A stretch of 64,000 nt of DNA from Bizionia argentinensis JUB59 (GCF_000224335.1 NZ_AFXZ01000019.1:1-64000), one strand, 5' to 3'; positions 16,676 through 29,666 are shown, counted from the stretch's first letter. Numbers and translations: made by a program. Notes: generated from the sequence alone by a model not told the origin.

Positions 16676-19516
16676 ATGTCTGATAAAAAACGTCTTTTTT
16701 TAGTTGATGCTTACGCACTTATTTTCCGTGGTTATTATGCTTTTATAAAAAACCCACGAATTAATTCAAAAGGCACCGATACTTCTGCCATCATGGGTTT
16801 TATGAATTCGCTTTTAGATGTTATTAAGCGCGAAAGACCGGATCATTTAGCCGTTTGTTTTGATAAAGGCGGTAGTGCGGATCGCGTAGAAATGTTTGAA
16901 GAATACAAAGCCAATCGTGATGAAACGCCTGAAGGTATTAAAGTCGCTGTTCCATATATACTTGAAATCCTTAAAGCCATGCATATTCCAATTATGGTTA
17001 AAGAAGGTTTTGAGGCCGATGATGTTATTGGAACGCTTGCAAAACAAGCTGAAAAAGAAGGTTATCAAACCTTTATGGTGACTCCAGATAAGGATTTTGC
17101 CCAATTAGTTTCTGAAAACATATTTATGTACCGCCCAAAATCTTTTGGTGGCGGTTATGAAGTTTGGGGTATTCCTGAAGTTCAGAAAAAATTCGAAGTA
17201 GAACGACCAGAGCAAGTAATTGACTTTTTAGGAATGATGGGCGATGCGTCCGACAACATTCCAGGTTTACCAGGAGTAGGTGAAAAAACTGCTAAAAAGT
17301 TCATTAAAGCCTATGGTAGTATGGAGGGTTTATTAGAAAACACTCATGAGCTGAAAGGCAAGATGAAAGAGAAAATAGAAGCTTCCAAAGAGTTAGGAAT
17401 TCTTTCAAAAAAGCTAGCGACCATTATGCTAGATGTTCCTGTGGAATTTAATGCGAAGGATTTTGAAATGGAACAACCTGATATTCCAAAAGTCACCGAG
17501 ATTTTCCAAGAGTTAGAATTCCGACGCTTAATTGATAATTTTGTAAAAACTTTTGCAACCGAAGCAGAAACGGCAGCAATTGAAACGTCCAAAACAAACG
17601 ACAAACCAAAGGCAACAGATTCAGCCGGCGCAGGCCAATTTTCATTATTTGGTGCTTCGGGAGACGATACTACTGAATCACCAAGTCCAACGGAATTCTC
17701 TAGGCAAACAGCAGAAACAACATCACATTTTTATCAAAGTATCGCTCCAGGAATGGCTACCAAACTATTCATTACAAACTTGATGAATCAAAAATCAGTT
17801 TGTTTTGATACGGAAACTACTGGATTAAATTCCTTAACAGCAGAATTAGTTGGTATTGCTTTTTCATGGGAGGTTGGTAAAGGATTTTATCTGCCATTTC
17901 CAGAAAAAAAGGAAGACGCTCAAGAATTAATTGAAATTTTACGTCCGTTTTTTGAAAGTGAAACCATTGAGAAAGTCGGACAGAATTTAAAATATGACAT
18001 AAAAGTACTTGCCAAATATAACATTACCGTAAAAGGTAAATTATTTGATACCATGTTAGCTCATTATCTAATTAATCCAGATATGCGTCATAATATGGAT
18101 ATTTTAGCTGAAACGTATTTGAACTATACACCTACTTCGATAGAAGCACTGATTGGCAAAAAAGGCAAAAATCAGAAAAACATGCGTGATGTTTCATTAG
18201 AAATCCAAACGGAATACGCCGTTGAAGATGCTGATATTACATGGCAACTGAAAGAGCATTTTCAAAATGAGCTTGGTGCAGCCAACACACAAAAACTATT
18301 TGATGAAATAGAAATTCCATTACTACGCGTTTTGGCAGCTATGGAATTGGAAGGTATTAATTTAGATACGGACTTTTTAAATTCACTAGCGGATCAACTC
18401 AACAAAGATATTGCCGATTTAGAGAAAAAAATATACGCCGAAGCGGATGAAGAATTCAATATTGCTTCGCCAAAACAATTAGGGATTATACTTTTCGAAA
18501 AATTAAAGTTAGTTGATAAACCTAAAAAAACAAAGACTGGTCAATATGCGACAGGTGAAGATATTTTAAGTTACTTAGCTAAAGACCATGAGATTATTCA
18601 GAACATTTTAGAATATCGTGGTTTGGCAAAATTGAAAAGCACATATGTGGACGCTTTACCATTACAAGTGGAACCAGCTACAGACCGCGTCCATACTGAC
18701 TATATGCAAACCGTTGCGGCAACAGGTCGTTTAAGTAGTAATAATCCTAATTTACAAAACATACCTATTCGCACAGAGCGCGGCCGTCAAGTACGAAAAG
18801 CTTTTATACCACGCAATTCCGACTACACTTTATTGGCTGCGGATTACAGTCAGATAGAACTACGTATTATTGCTGCTTTAAGTGAAGAAGAAACAATGAT
18901 TGAAGCCTTTAAAAACGGCGAAGATATTCACGCGTCTACAGCTTCTAAAGTTTTTAATGTGCCGTTGGATGAAGTTACTCGCGAACAAAGAAGCAACGCC
19001 AAAACGGTGAATTTTGGAATTATATATGGTGTTTCAGCTTTTGGCTTAAGCAATCAAACGGATTTAAGTCGAAGCGAGTCTAAAGAGCTTATAGAAACCT
19101 ATTATGAAACCTACCCAAAACTGAAAAGCTATATTGGAAAGCAGGTCGATTTTGCACGAGATAATGGTTACGTACAAACTGTTTTAGGGCGTCGTCGTTA
19201 TTTAAAAGATATTAATTCCAGAAATGCTATAGTTCGTGGTGGCGCAGAACGAAATGCAGTAAACGCTCCAATTCAAGGAAGTGCAGCCGATATTATTAAG
19301 ATTGCTATGATTAGTATTTTTAATAAATTAAATGAAGGCAATTATAAAACTAAAATGCTTTTACAAGTGCATGATGAATTGGTTTTTGATGTTTACAAAC
19401 CCGAATTAGAAGAAATCAAAAAAATGGTAAAAACAGAAATGGAAAGTGCTTTTACGTTGACTGTTCCTTTGGATGTAGATATGGATATTGGTGATAATTG
19501 GTTGGAGGCGCATTAA
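16676..19516 (+). CDS. polA: DNA polymerase I
   Basis: A 946-residue enzyme with three domains. A 5'-3' exonuclease/flap domain (residues 1 to about 300; LVDAYALIFRGYYA, GVGEKTA) is followed by a 3'-5' exonuclease domain with the acidic DTETTG motif kept, so proofreading looks intact. The family A polymerase domain has LLAADYSQIELRI, the O-helix region RSNAKTVNFGIIYG and QVHDELVFDV. A low-complexity Thr/Ser-rich linker of about 70 residues follows the flap domain. It acts in Okazaki fragment processing and repair. It stands alone, with no operon partner visible. Confidence 0.97.
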   Translation: MSDKKRLFLVDAYALIFRGYYAFIKNPRINSKGTDTSAIMGFMNSLLDVIKRERPDHLAVCFDKGGSADRVEMFEEYKANRDETPEGIKVAVPYILEILKAMHIPIMVKEGFEADDVIGTLAKQAEKEGYQTFMVTPDKDFAQLVSENIFMYRPKSFGGGYEVWGIPEVQKKFEVERPEQVIDFLGMMGDASDNIPGLPGVGEKTAKKFIKAYGSMEGLLENTHELKGKMKEKIEASKELGILSKKLATIMLDVPVEFNAKDFEMEQPDIPKVTEIFQELEFRRLIDNFVKTFATEAETAAIETSKTNDKPKATDSAGAGQFSLFGASGDDTTESPSPTEFSRQTAETTSHFYQSIAPGMATKLFITNLMNQKSVCFDTETTGLNSLTAELVGIAFSWEVGKGFYLPFPEKKEDAQELIEILRPFFESETIEKVGQNLKYDIKVLAKYNITVKGKLFDTMLAHYLINPDMRHNMDILAETYLNYTPTSIEALIGKKGKNQKNMRDVSLEIQTEYAVEDADITWQLKEHFQNELGAANTQKLFDEIEIPLLRVLAAMELEGINLDTDFLNSLADQLNKDIADLEKKIYAEADEEFNIASPKQLGIILFEKLKLVDKPKKTKTGQYATGEDILSYLAKDHEIIQNILEYRGLAKLKSTYVDALPLQVEPATDRVHTDYMQTVAATGRLSSNNPNLQNIPIRTERGRQVRKAFIPRNSDYTLLAADYSQIELRIIAALSEEETMIEAFKNGEDIHASTASKVFNVPLDEVTREQRSNAKTVNFGIIYGVSAFGLSNQTDLSRSESKELIETYYETYPKLKSYIGKQVDFARDNGYVQTVLGRRRYLKDINSRNAIVRGGAERNAVNAPIQGSAADIIKIAMISIFNKLNEGNYKTKMLLQVHDELVFDVYKPELEEIKKMVKTEMESAFTLTVPLDVDMDIGDNWLEAH

Positions 19517-19745
19517 TATAGATCTGAAGTTTGAGGTCCGAGTTTTAAGGAATAAACATACTTACGCAAAGGCATCAACTTATTGACTACTATCTAATAA
19601 TGTAGGAGTGATAATAAACTTCAGTCCTTCAAATATAATCTTAGAAAACCATATATTATATGTAAAAAAATAAATCAAGGGTATTACGATTCTATAAATT
19701 TCTAAAAAGATATAAACAAAGTTATCAAAATAACTCAGGACAGTG

Positions 19746-19776
19746 TTTGGTTATCAAATATATAATCGTAAATTTG
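19746..19776 (+). promoter_or_regulatory. Promoter of the rplM-rpsI operon
   Basis: TTTG (19746-19749) and TAAATTTG (19769-19776) are 19 bp apart, matching the Bacteroidetes TTTG / TAnnTTTG vegetative promoter. It lies about 50 bp before the rplM start. The rest of the 308-bp gap after polA shows nothing else recognisable. Confidence 0.65.
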
Positions 19777-19824
19777 CAAACTCTTTTAAAGAGAGGAATG
19801 TTTAATTAGAAAAAATTAATAAGT

Positions 19825-20280
19825 GTGGACACATTAAGCTACAAAACGATTTCAGCCAACAAAGCTACTGTTAATAAAGAGTGGGTTTTAGTTGACGCTG
19901 AAGGTCAAACATTGGGCCGTTTATGCTCTAAAGTTGCAAAACTTTTAAGAGGAAAACATAAGCCTAACTTCACACCACATGTTGATTGCGGTGATAACGT
20001 TATTGTTATCAATTCGGAAAAAATCAACTTGTCAGGTAACAAGTGGACGGAAAAAACATACATCCGTCACACAGGGTATCCAGGTGGACAAAGAAGTTTA
20101 ACTGCTAGTGAATTGTTTGGAAAAGATCCAGCAAGAATAGTAGAAAAATCAGTAAAAGGAATGTTACCTAAAAACAAATTAGGTGCCGAACTATTCCGTA
20201 ACCTTAACGTTGTTGTAGGTTCTGAGCACAAATATGCTGCTCAAAAGCCAAAAACAATTAACTTAAACGAATTCAAGTAA
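19825..20280 (+). CDS. rplM: 50S ribosomal protein L13
   Basis: A 151-residue L13. The conserved start [20 protein letters not shown] is read from a GTG codon at 19825, and no ATG is available in frame upstream. Core motifs [20 protein letters not shown] and the RHTGYPGG loop are present. The stop codon overlaps the region immediately before rpsI (TAATG-type junction), so the two are translationally coupled. Confidence 0.97.
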   Translation: MDTLSYKTISANKATVNKEWVLVDAEGQTLGRLCSKVAKLLRGKHKPNFTPHVDCGDNVIVINSEKINLSGNKWTEKTYIRHTGYPGGQRSLTASELFGKDPARIVEKSVKGMLPKNKLGAELFRNLNVVVGSEHKYAAQKPKTINLNEFK

Positions 20281-20666
20281 TGGAAGTAATTCACAAAATT
20301 GGCCGTAGAAAGACGGCTGTTGCTCGTGTTTATCTTGCGCAGGGAACTGGTAAGATTACAATTAATAAAAAAGACATGGCTGTTTATTTTCCGTCTGCAA
20401 CTTTGCAGTACAAAGTAAACCAACCTTTAGTTATGACTAACAATGACGGCAACTTTGATATTACAGTAAATGTATATGGAGGTGGCATAACAGGTCAAGC
20501 TGAAGCAATCCGTTTAGGAATTTCTCGTATTATGTGCGAAATAGATCCTGAAAACAGATTAACATTAAAGCCAGAAGGCTTATTAACTAGAGATCCAAGA
20601 ATGGTGGAGCGTAAGAAATTCGGTCAGAAGAAAGCGCGTAAGAAATTCCAATTCTCTAAACGTTAA
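20280..20666 (+). CDS. rpsI: 30S ribosomal protein S9
   Basis: A 128-residue S9, with the start [16 protein letters not shown] and the basic C-terminal tail [12 protein letters not shown] that reaches the P-site tRNA. Its ATG uses the last base of the rplM stop codon. The gene order rplM-rpsI is universal. Confidence 0.97.
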   Translation: MEVIHKIGRRKTAVARVYLAQGTGKITINKKDMAVYFPSATLQYKVNQPLVMTNNDGNFDITVNVYGGGITGQAEAIRLGISRIMCEIDPENRLTLKPEGLLTRDPRMVERKKFGQKKARKKFQFSKR

Positions 20667-20693
20667 TATTATAGTATCGAATTACATTATCTG

Positions 20694-20718
20694 TGTCACA
20701 TTAAGCGCAGTCGAAATG
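20694..20718. repeat. Short dispersed repeat (TGTCACATT..CAGTCGAAATG type)
   Basis: A 25-bp sequence beginning TGTCACATTAAGCGCAG and ending TCGAAATG lies in the rpsI-rpsB gap. Its form is like a short intergenic repeat I know from Flavobacteriaceae genomes. A degenerate partial copy (GTGCAGTCGATATG) is at about 40199. Copy number outside the window cannot be checked here. Confidence 0.45.
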
Positions 20719-20862
20719 TTTTTCAAATCAAAAAATAACTCAGTTATTGTTGTCCTAGTGTAAAAGCAGGATTTAGTTTAGCATCTAAATGGTTTAGGCG
20801 ATTTTTTCAATAAAAAGACCACTAAATCATTGCTAATTCAACAGAACGTAAACTATTACAAA

Positions 20863-21636
20863 ATGGCAGTAGAAGTAAAAGAATTACTTGAAGCAGGTGT
20901 ACACTTTGGTCACCTAACACGTAAGTGGGATCCAAACATGGCCCCTTATGTATATATGGAGCGTAATGGTATCCATATTATTAACCTTTACAAAACAGCA
21001 GCTAAAATAGAAGAAGCGGGCGAAGCATTAAGCAAAATTGCAGCTTCAGGTCGTAAGATTTTATTTGTAGCTACTAAAAAGCAAGCTAAAGATATTGTTG
21101 CTGAAAAAGCAGCATCTATCAACATGCCTTTCATCACAGAAAGATGGCCAGGTGGAATGTTAACCAACTTTATTACGATTAGAAAAGCTGTTAAGAAAAT
21201 GGCTACTATTGATAGAATGAAGAAGGATGGTACTTTTAATTCTTTATCTAAAAAAGAACGTTTACAAGTAGATCGTCAACGTGCTAAATTAGAAAAGAAC
21301 TTAGGTTCTATTACAGACATGACACGTTTGCCAGCTGCACTATTTATAGTGGATATTAAGCGTGAACACATTGCAATTGCAGAAGCTCAAAAATTAAACA
21401 TTCCTATTTTTGCTATGGTTGATACCAACTCTGACCCACGTCAGGTTGATTATGTCATCCCTTCAAATGATGATGCTTCTAAATCAATTGACAAAGTGTT
21501 AACTCACGTAACTAACGCTATTTCTGGTGGTTTAGCTGAACGTCAAACTGAAAAAGATGCTCCAAAAGCTGAAAAAGATGCTCCAAAAGAGAAAAAGGCA
21601 GCTAAAAAAGAAGTTGTAAAGGACGAAGAAGAATAA
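20863..21636 (+). CDS. rpsB: 30S ribosomal protein S2
   Basis: A 257-residue S2, with the start MAVEVKELLEAGVHFGHLTR, the GGMLTNFITI motif and DTNSDPRQVDYVIPSNDDA. The frame is open 33 bp upstream, but the ATG at 20863 matches the family start. The C-terminus has a Lys/Glu-rich extension with two EKDAPK repeats, which is usual in Bacteroidota. Confidence 0.97.
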   Translation: MAVEVKELLEAGVHFGHLTRKWDPNMAPYVYMERNGIHIINLYKTAAKIEEAGEALSKIAASGRKILFVATKKQAKDIVAEKAASINMPFITERWPGGMLTNFITIRKAVKKMATIDRMKKDGTFNSLSKKERLQVDRQRAKLEKNLGSITDMTRLPAALFIVDIKREHIAIAEAQKLNIPIFAMVDTNSDPRQVDYVIPSNDDASKSIDKVLTHVTNAISGGLAERQTEKDAPKAEKDAPKEKKAAKKEVVKDEEE

Positions 21637-21660
21637 ATAGTTAAGTAACACAATACTAGA

Positions 21661-21711
21661 AAAGTCGTTTGATACCGTTTCCTCTTTGAAAACACGTTAA
21701 ACGACTTTTTT
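21661..21711 (+). terminator. Possible attenuator/terminator between rpsB and tsf
   Basis: AAAGTCGTTT pairs with AAACGACTTT across a 28-nt loop, followed by T residues. It could reduce read-through from rpsB into tsf. The long loop lowers confidence. Confidence 0.45.
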
Positions 21712-21737
21712 AAATTTAAAAAATACATTTTCAAGCT

Positions 21738-22703
21738 ATGGTAAAAATAACAGCCGCAGAAGTAAATAAATTAAGACAAGCCACAGGTGCAGGTATGATG
21801 GACTGCAAAAAAGCTTTAGTAGAAGCTGAAGGCAATTTTGATAACGCAATTGACGTTTTACGTAAAAAAGGTCAGAAAGTAGCAGAAAAAAGAGCCGACA
21901 GAGATTCTTCTGAAGGTGCTGCAGTTGCTAAAATTAACGACGACAACACTGTAGGTGTTGCTATCGTTTTAGGTTGTGAAACTGATTTCGTAGGAAAAAA
22001 CGATGACTTTTTAGCGCTTGCTAATGCGTTAGCTAACGTAGCCATAAACTACACTACAAAAGAAGAATTTTTAGCTGCCGATTTTAAAGGAATGAGCGTT
22101 GCTGATAAACTAATTGAGCAAACAGGTGTTATAGGTGAAAAACTAGATATTACTGGTTTTGAAAGATTAGAAGCACCATTTGTTGGACAGTATGTTCACA
22201 TCAATAAAATTGCTGCTTTAGTTGGTCTTTCTCAAAAAGTAGACAATGCAGAAACTTTAGTAAAAGATGTTTCAATGCAAGTAGCTTCTATGGGAGCAAC
22301 ATCATTATCTTACAAAGATTTCGATTCAGCTTTTATTGCTGCTGAAACCGAAGCGCGTATTGCTGTTATTGAAAAAGAAAATATTGAGCGTGAGCGTATG
22401 GGTAAAACACCTAAAAACGTACCGGAATTCATCTCAATGGCACAACTATCTCCAGAAGTTTTAGCCAAAGCTGAAGAAGACGCAAAAGCTGAATTAACTG
22501 CTGAAGGTAAACCAGAAAAAATTTGGGATAAAATCCTTCCAGGTAAAATGGAGCGTTTTATTTCTGATAACACATCTTTAGATCAAGAGAAATGTTTGTT
22601 AGATCAGAATTTTATTAAAGATGAAAAGAAAACAGTAGCAAAATATGTTGAAACATATGGTGATGTTACTATTACAAACTTTAAACGTGTTTCTGTAGGT
22701 TAA
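21738..22703 (+). CDS. tsf: Elongation factor Ts
   Basis: A 321-residue EF-Ts, the nucleotide exchange factor of EF-Tu. The N-terminal UBA-like domain contains LRQATGAGMMDCKKAL, the core has CETDFVGKN, and the C-terminal part has the conserved QNFIKDEKKTV. The length is in the bacterial range with the longer insertion typical of Bacteroidota. It follows rpsB by 101 bp. Confidence 0.97.
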   Translation: MVKITAAEVNKLRQATGAGMMDCKKALVEAEGNFDNAIDVLRKKGQKVAEKRADRDSSEGAAVAKINDDNTVGVAIVLGCETDFVGKNDDFLALANALANVAINYTTKEEFLAADFKGMSVADKLIEQTGVIGEKLDITGFERLEAPFVGQYVHINKIAALVGLSQKVDNAETLVKDVSMQVASMGATSLSYKDFDSAFIAAETEARIAVIEKENIERERMGKTPKNVPEFISMAQLSPEVLAKAEEDAKAELTAEGKPEKIWDKILPGKMERFISDNTSLDQEKCLLDQNFIKDEKKTVAKYVETYGDVTITNFKRVSVG

Positions 22704-22763
22704 TTAAAACCTCTAAAACTCACCAGTTTTTTTTGCGAATTTAGTAGCAAAAATTTATAAATC

Positions 22764-22800
22764 AAAACCACGATATTCTTAACCATATCGTGGTTTTTTT
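22764..22800 (+). terminator. Intrinsic terminator after tsf
   Basis: ACCACGATAT pairs perfectly with ATATCGTGGT across a short loop and is followed by seven or more T residues. Confidence 0.85.
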
Positions 22801-22865
22801 ATTTATAAAATGTCATTTTATAAAAATTCAAAAAATAAAAAAATTATGTAGCTTTGCACAACCCT

Positions 22866-22889
22866 TCATTTCAGCATATGCCGAAATGA
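22866..22889. repeat. 24-bp near-perfect palindrome upstream of pyrH
   Basis: TCATTTC-A-GCATATGC-C-GAAATGA is symmetric except for one pair. It lies 19-42 bp before the pyrH ATG, within the likely 5' leader. It has the form of a dispersed palindromic repeat and could form a leader hairpin. Confidence 0.5.
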
Positions 22890-22907
22890 CTTTCATTAAA
22901 ACAACAC

Positions 22908-23615
22908 ATGAAATACAAAAGAATTCTTTTAAAATTATCAGGCGAAGCATTAATGGGTACCAGACAATATGGGATTGACCCTGTTCGTCTTGCAGAATAC
23001 GCCAATGACATAAAGGAAATTGCAGATTTAGGTATTCAAGTTGCCATAGTTATTGGCGGTGGTAATATTTTTAGAGGTGTAGCCGGTGCAAGCAACGGTA
23101 TGGATCGTGTTCAAGGCGACCATATGGGCATGTTAGCAACGGTTATTAACGGTTTAGCACTACAGAGCGCTTTGGAAAATGCTGACGTACAAACCCGTTT
23201 GCAAACGGCTATTCATATTGAAGAAGTTGCAGAACCGTTTATTCGCAGAAAAGCCATGCGCCATTTAGAAAAAGGACGTGTTGTAATTTTTGGAGGGGGA
23301 ACTGGAAATCCGTATTTTACTACAGATTCGGCAGCCGTTTTAAGAGCAATTGAAATTGAAGCGGATGTTATTTTAAAAGGAACACGTGTTGATGGTATTT
23401 ATACGGCCGATCCTGAGAAAGATTCGAGCGCTATAAAGTTTGATCATATTTCTTTTGATGATGTATTACGTAAAGGTTTAAAAGTGATGGATACCACCGC
23501 TTTCACCTTGAGTCAAGAAAACGAATTACCGATTATTGTTTTTGATATGAATAAAAGAGGAAATCTTTTGAAAGTCGTTTCAGGCGAAAATATTGGAACA
23601 AAAGTTAATTTATAA
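22908..23615 (+). CDS. pyrH: UMP kinase
   Basis: A 235-residue bacterial UMP kinase of the amino-acid-kinase fold, starting [14 protein letters not shown] with [25 protein letters not shown] and [11 protein letters not shown]. It converts UMP to UDP for RNA and sugar-nucleotide synthesis. Gene order tsf-pyrH-frr is the classic bacterial cluster. Confidence 0.97.
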   Translation: MKYKRILLKLSGEALMGTRQYGIDPVRLAEYANDIKEIADLGIQVAIVIGGGNIFRGVAGASNGMDRVQGDHMGMLATVINGLALQSALENADVQTRLQTAIHIEEVAEPFIRRKAMRHLEKGRVVIFGGGTGNPYFTTDSAAVLRAIEIEADVILKGTRVDGIYTADPEKDSSAIKFDHISFDDVLRKGLKVMDTTAFTLSQENELPIIVFDMNKRGNLLKVVSGENIGTKVNL

Positions 23616-23675
23616 CATTACTTTTACTTTTGGCTTGATTTACAACGAGCTTAAAACATATAAAATTCTTTAAAA

Positions 23676-24233
23676 ATGAATGAGGACATACAATTTATAT
23701 TAGACTCGGCGAAGGAATCTATGGAAGCCGGAATTAGGCATCTAGAAAAACAATTAGCTAACATTAGAGCTGGAAAGGCTAGTCCTGCCATGCTTGGTAG
23801 CGTAATGGTAGATTATTACGGATCACAAACGCCGTTAAGTCAAGTAGCTAATGTAAACACACCAGATGGTAGAACGATAACCGTTCAGCCTTGGGAAAAA
23901 AATATGCTTCAAGAAATTGAGCGTGGTATCATGCACGCGAATCTTGGTTTCAATCCTATGAATAATGGTGATCTCATTATTATAAATGTACCCCCTTTAA
24001 CAGAGGAACGCCGGATTAATTTATCGAAGCAAGCAAAATCAGAAATCGAAGATGCCAAAGTAAGTATCAGAAGCGCTAGAAAAGATGCTAACAACGATAT
24101 TAAAAAACTTGATGACGCCTCCGAAGATCTTCAAAAAGGTGCAGAAGTTGACATTCAGAAAATGACCGATATTTACGTTACCAAAATTGATGCTATTTAC
24201 GAAACTAAAGATAAAGAAATAATGACTGTGTAA
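23676..24233 (+). CDS. frr: Ribosome recycling factor
   Basis: A 185-residue RRF of standard length, with the three-helix-bundle motifs LANIRAGKASPAML, DYYGSQTPLSQVANV and PPLTEERR. It releases ribosomes after termination together with EF-G. It lies 60 bp downstream of pyrH and is probably co-transcribed. Confidence 0.97.
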   Translation: MNEDIQFILDSAKESMEAGIRHLEKQLANIRAGKASPAMLGSVMVDYYGSQTPLSQVANVNTPDGRTITVQPWEKNMLQEIERGIMHANLGFNPMNNGDLIIINVPPLTEERRINLSKQAKSEIEDAKVSIRSARKDANNDIKKLDDASEDLQKGAEVDIQKMTDIYVTKIDAIYETKDKEIMTV

Positions 24234-24291
24234 ATTTAAGAAGCGACATCTAATCATCGCTTTTAAAATGGTACTCACATACTAATAATTA

Positions 24292-25569
24292 ATGGGGAAA
24301 TATTTTGTAACTGCTTTATGTATTCTCTTTGTTTTGCGTATGCAGTCCCAAACACATATTGCGTCAAAAGATTCCGTTGAAGTTCAACAAGACACGCTAA
24401 TAAAAAAAGATTTATTAAAAAATCTTGGTAATGGTTATTTCCCTACCAAGTATTTTGATATTGACTTACGATATTTTATAAAATACAACCAATATGAAGG
24501 TTTCCGAACCGGTTTTGGCGGTGTAACTAATGATGGATTTTCCGAAAAATATCGTGTACGCAGCTATGTAGCTTATGGCTTTCGAGATGACAAGTTCAAA
24601 TTTGGAGTTAGCGGAAGCGCGCGACTTGTAGAAAGTGGGAAAACTTGGTTGCATCTTGCCTATACAGATGATTTGCAAGAAGCTGGAAGTTCAAATTTCT
24701 TAACCGATAAACGCTTTTTTAGTTTTTTTGAGCCCCGTTTATTAAATATTGATTTATTCTATAAATACATAAAACAATCTATAGCTATTGAGCATGTTAT
24801 TGCGCCAAAAATTCTATCGGAACTCCAATTAGCAACGAGTAATATTAATCCAACCTATAATTATCAATATATCAATAATGGCAAATCTTACTCCGAATTC
24901 AATTTAAGCACAGCCATCTTATCATTACAGTTTAATCCATTTAGTGAGTATAAGCTCATAAAAAACCGACTGAAGGAAACCTCCATAGGTTTCCCGAAAT
25001 TCTCGGTACAATTAACACAAGCTGCAAGCGGTATTTTTAAGAGTGAATTTAATTTTACAAAATTAGATTTTCGTACCATTTACGAAATACGTTATCAACC
25101 CGAATCTTTTACGCGATTTGTGTTAACTTCTGGATTTGCAGATGGTAATACTCCCTTATCGCATTTGTATCACGCATATCCTAACAACATCAATAAAATT
25201 ACTATTAGAAGTCGTTTTTCTGTGGCTGGTATTGAAAGTTTTGAAACTATGTATTTTAACGAATTCTTTTCTGATAGACTTACAACTGTTCAATTCCGTC
25301 ATTATTTTAAACCTTTCAATTTTACCAACCGTTTTAAACCCCAACTTGTTTTAATTTCTCGTTTCGCTATTGGCAATATGAGCAATATAGATAAGCACCA
25401 AGGTATTACTTTCGGGACTTTAAACAAAGGTTATACGGAGTCTGGTTTTGAAATTAACAAACTTATTTTTGGTTTTGGCTTTAGTGGCACTTATCGATAT
25501 GGTGGATATCATTTACCTAATTTTGAGGACAATATTGCACTGAAATTCACATTTAACCTTACATTATAA
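24292..25569 (+). CDS. DUF5686-like outer-membrane beta-barrel protein
   Basis: A 425-residue secreted protein. The first 20 residues form a signal peptide ending at MQSQ. The rest is rich in alternating aromatic/polar strands, such as KYFDIDLRYFIKYNQYEGFR and RVRSYVAYGFRDDKFKFG, and it ends in a strand LKFTFNLTL typical of an outer-membrane barrel. These blocks resemble the C-terminal part of DUF5686 proteins. The usual N-terminal carboxypeptidase-regulatory-like domain is absent, so this is a short form. No function is known. It follows frr by 58 bp. Confidence 0.7.
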   Translation: MGKYFVTALCILFVLRMQSQTHIASKDSVEVQQDTLIKKDLLKNLGNGYFPTKYFDIDLRYFIKYNQYEGFRTGFGGVTNDGFSEKYRVRSYVAYGFRDDKFKFGVSGSARLVESGKTWLHLAYTDDLQEAGSSNFLTDKRFFSFFEPRLLNIDLFYKYIKQSIAIEHVIAPKILSELQLATSNINPTYNYQYINNGKSYSEFNLSTAILSLQFNPFSEYKLIKNRLKETSIGFPKFSVQLTQAASGIFKSEFNFTKLDFRTIYEIRYQPESFTRFVLTSGFADGNTPLSHLYHAYPNNINKITIRSRFSVAGIESFETMYFNEFFSDRLTTVQFRHYFKPFNFTNRFKPQLVLISRFAIGNMSNIDKHQGITFGTLNKGYTESGFEINKLIFGFGFSGTYRYGGYHLPNFEDNIALKFTFNLTL

Positions 25570-25628
25570 GTCAATAGCAGCCGTAATAGATTGCTTTTTC
25601 CTACCTTTGCGCCTGTTTTAAATAGCCT

Positions 25629-28055
<2,427 letters not shown>

Positions 28056-28082
28056 ATAGCATAATCATTTTCAAATATTCTA

Positions 28083-28115
28083 TTTGATTTTTGATTTGTG
28101 AAACCATTATCTTTG
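28083..28115 (+). promoter_or_regulatory. Promoter of asnS
   Basis: TTTG (28083-28086) and TATCTTTG (28108-28115) are 21 bp apart, matching the Bacteroidetes consensus, 23 bp before the asnS ATG. Confidence 0.6.
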
Positions 28116-28137
28116 TACACTCTAATTTTTTATAACA

Positions 28138-29571
28138 ATGAAAATGCATACTGTCGCTGAATTATTAAAAAAAGAAAACGCCCTTCAAGAAGTAACTATA
28201 AAAGGATGGGTGAGAAGTTTTCGTTCTAAACGTTTTATAGCCTTAAATGATGGTTCAACTTTAAATAATATACAATGTGTAGTTAATTTTGAAGAAACCG
28301 ATGATGCTACCTTAAAACGTATTACAACTGGTGCTGCTGTTTCTATTACTGGCGAATTAACCGAAAGTCAAGGTCAAGGTCAGAATTTTGAAATTCAAGT
28401 TAGCAAGATTGAAATTTTAGGAGATTCCGATCCGGAAAACTACCCAATTCAACCTAAAAAACATTCATTCGAATTTTTAAGAGAAAACGCACATTTACGT
28501 ACCAGAACTAACACGTTTAGTGCTGTAATGCGTTTGCGTTCCTCTTTATCGTTCGCTATTCATAAGTATTTTAATGAAAATGGTTTCTATTATATGCACA
28601 CGCCAATAATTACTGGTAGTGATGCGGAAGGTGCTGGCGAAATGTTTCGCGTAACCGGATTAGATCCAAAAAACCCACCATTAAAAGAAGATGGTAATGT
28701 TGATTACTCTAAAGATTTCTTCGGAAAAGAAACCAATTTAACCGTTTCTGGACAATTGGAAGCGGAAGCTTATGCCATGTCTTTAGGTAAAGTTTACACC
28801 TTCGGACCGACTTTTAGAGCTGAAAACTCGAATACTTCACGACATTTAGCCGAGTTTTGGATGATTGAGCCAGAAGTAGCCTTCATGGATTTAGCCGGTA
28901 ATATGGATTTAGCCGAAGCTTTTATGAAATCTGTATTAAGTTATATTTTAGAACACAACCAAGAGGATTTAGAGTTTTTAGAAAAGCGTCTTTTAGATGA
29001 AGAGAAAACCAAACCACAGGCCGAGCGATCAGACATGTCGCTTATTGAGAAAATTAAATTTGTTGTCGATAATAATTTTAAACGTGTAAGCTATACCGAA
29101 GCTATTGATATTTTAAAGAATTCTAAGCCAAACAAGAAAAAGAAATTCAACTATATAATTGAAGAATGGGGTGCTGATTTACAAAGTGAGCACGAACGCT
29201 TTCTAGTTGAAAAACATTTTAAATGTCCTGTGATTTTATTTGATTACCCAGCAGACATTAAAGCATTCTATATGCGTTTAAATGAAGATGGTAAAACCGT
29301 TCGCGCCATGGATATCTTATTCCCAGGAATTGGTGAAATGGTTGGCGGGTCACAACGTGAGGAACGTTTAGACGTTTTAAAAGCAAAAATGAAGGCTTTA
29401 AATATTGATGAGGAAGAATTATGGTGGTATTTAGATTTACGTAAATACGGAACCGCTGTACATTCTGGTTTTGGATTAGGTTTTGAACGTTTAGTTATGT
29501 TTGCTACAGGAATGGGTAATATTCGCGATGTCATTCCATTTCCAAGAACACCTCAAAATGCTGACTTTTAA
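28138..29571 (+). CDS. asnS: Asparaginyl-tRNA synthetase
   Basis: A 477-residue class II synthetase. It has the N-terminal OB-fold anticodon-binding domain (VTIKGWVRSFRS), motif 2 (TFRAENSNTSRHLAEFWMIEPE) and motif 3 (GFGLGFERLVMFATGM). The residues following FRAEN-SNTSRH favour AsnRS over AspRS. It charges tRNA-Asn in the cytoplasm. Confidence 0.96.
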   Translation: MKMHTVAELLKKENALQEVTIKGWVRSFRSKRFIALNDGSTLNNIQCVVNFEETDDATLKRITTGAAVSITGELTESQGQGQNFEIQVSKIEILGDSDPENYPIQPKKHSFEFLRENAHLRTRTNTFSAVMRLRSSLSFAIHKYFNENGFYYMHTPIITGSDAEGAGEMFRVTGLDPKNPPLKEDGNVDYSKDFFGKETNLTVSGQLEAEAYAMSLGKVYTFGPTFRAENSNTSRHLAEFWMIEPEVAFMDLAGNMDLAEAFMKSVLSYILEHNQEDLEFLEKRLLDEEKTKPQAERSDMSLIEKIKFVVDNNFKRVSYTEAIDILKNSKPNKKKKFNYIIEEWGADLQSEHERFLVEKHFKCPVILFDYPADIKAFYMRLNEDGKTVRAMDILFPGIGEMVGGSQREERLDVLKAKMKALNIDEEELWWYLDLRKYGTAVHSGFGLGFERLVMFATGMGNIRDVIPFPRTPQNADF

Positions 29572-29666
29572 TAATTAAAACAGCATTCAAAATAAAGCGC
29601 AGCCTTTATTTCATTGAAACTTTCGTTTTAGTTTGAAAAGGAGTCGCAAAACTCAAAAATTTCATA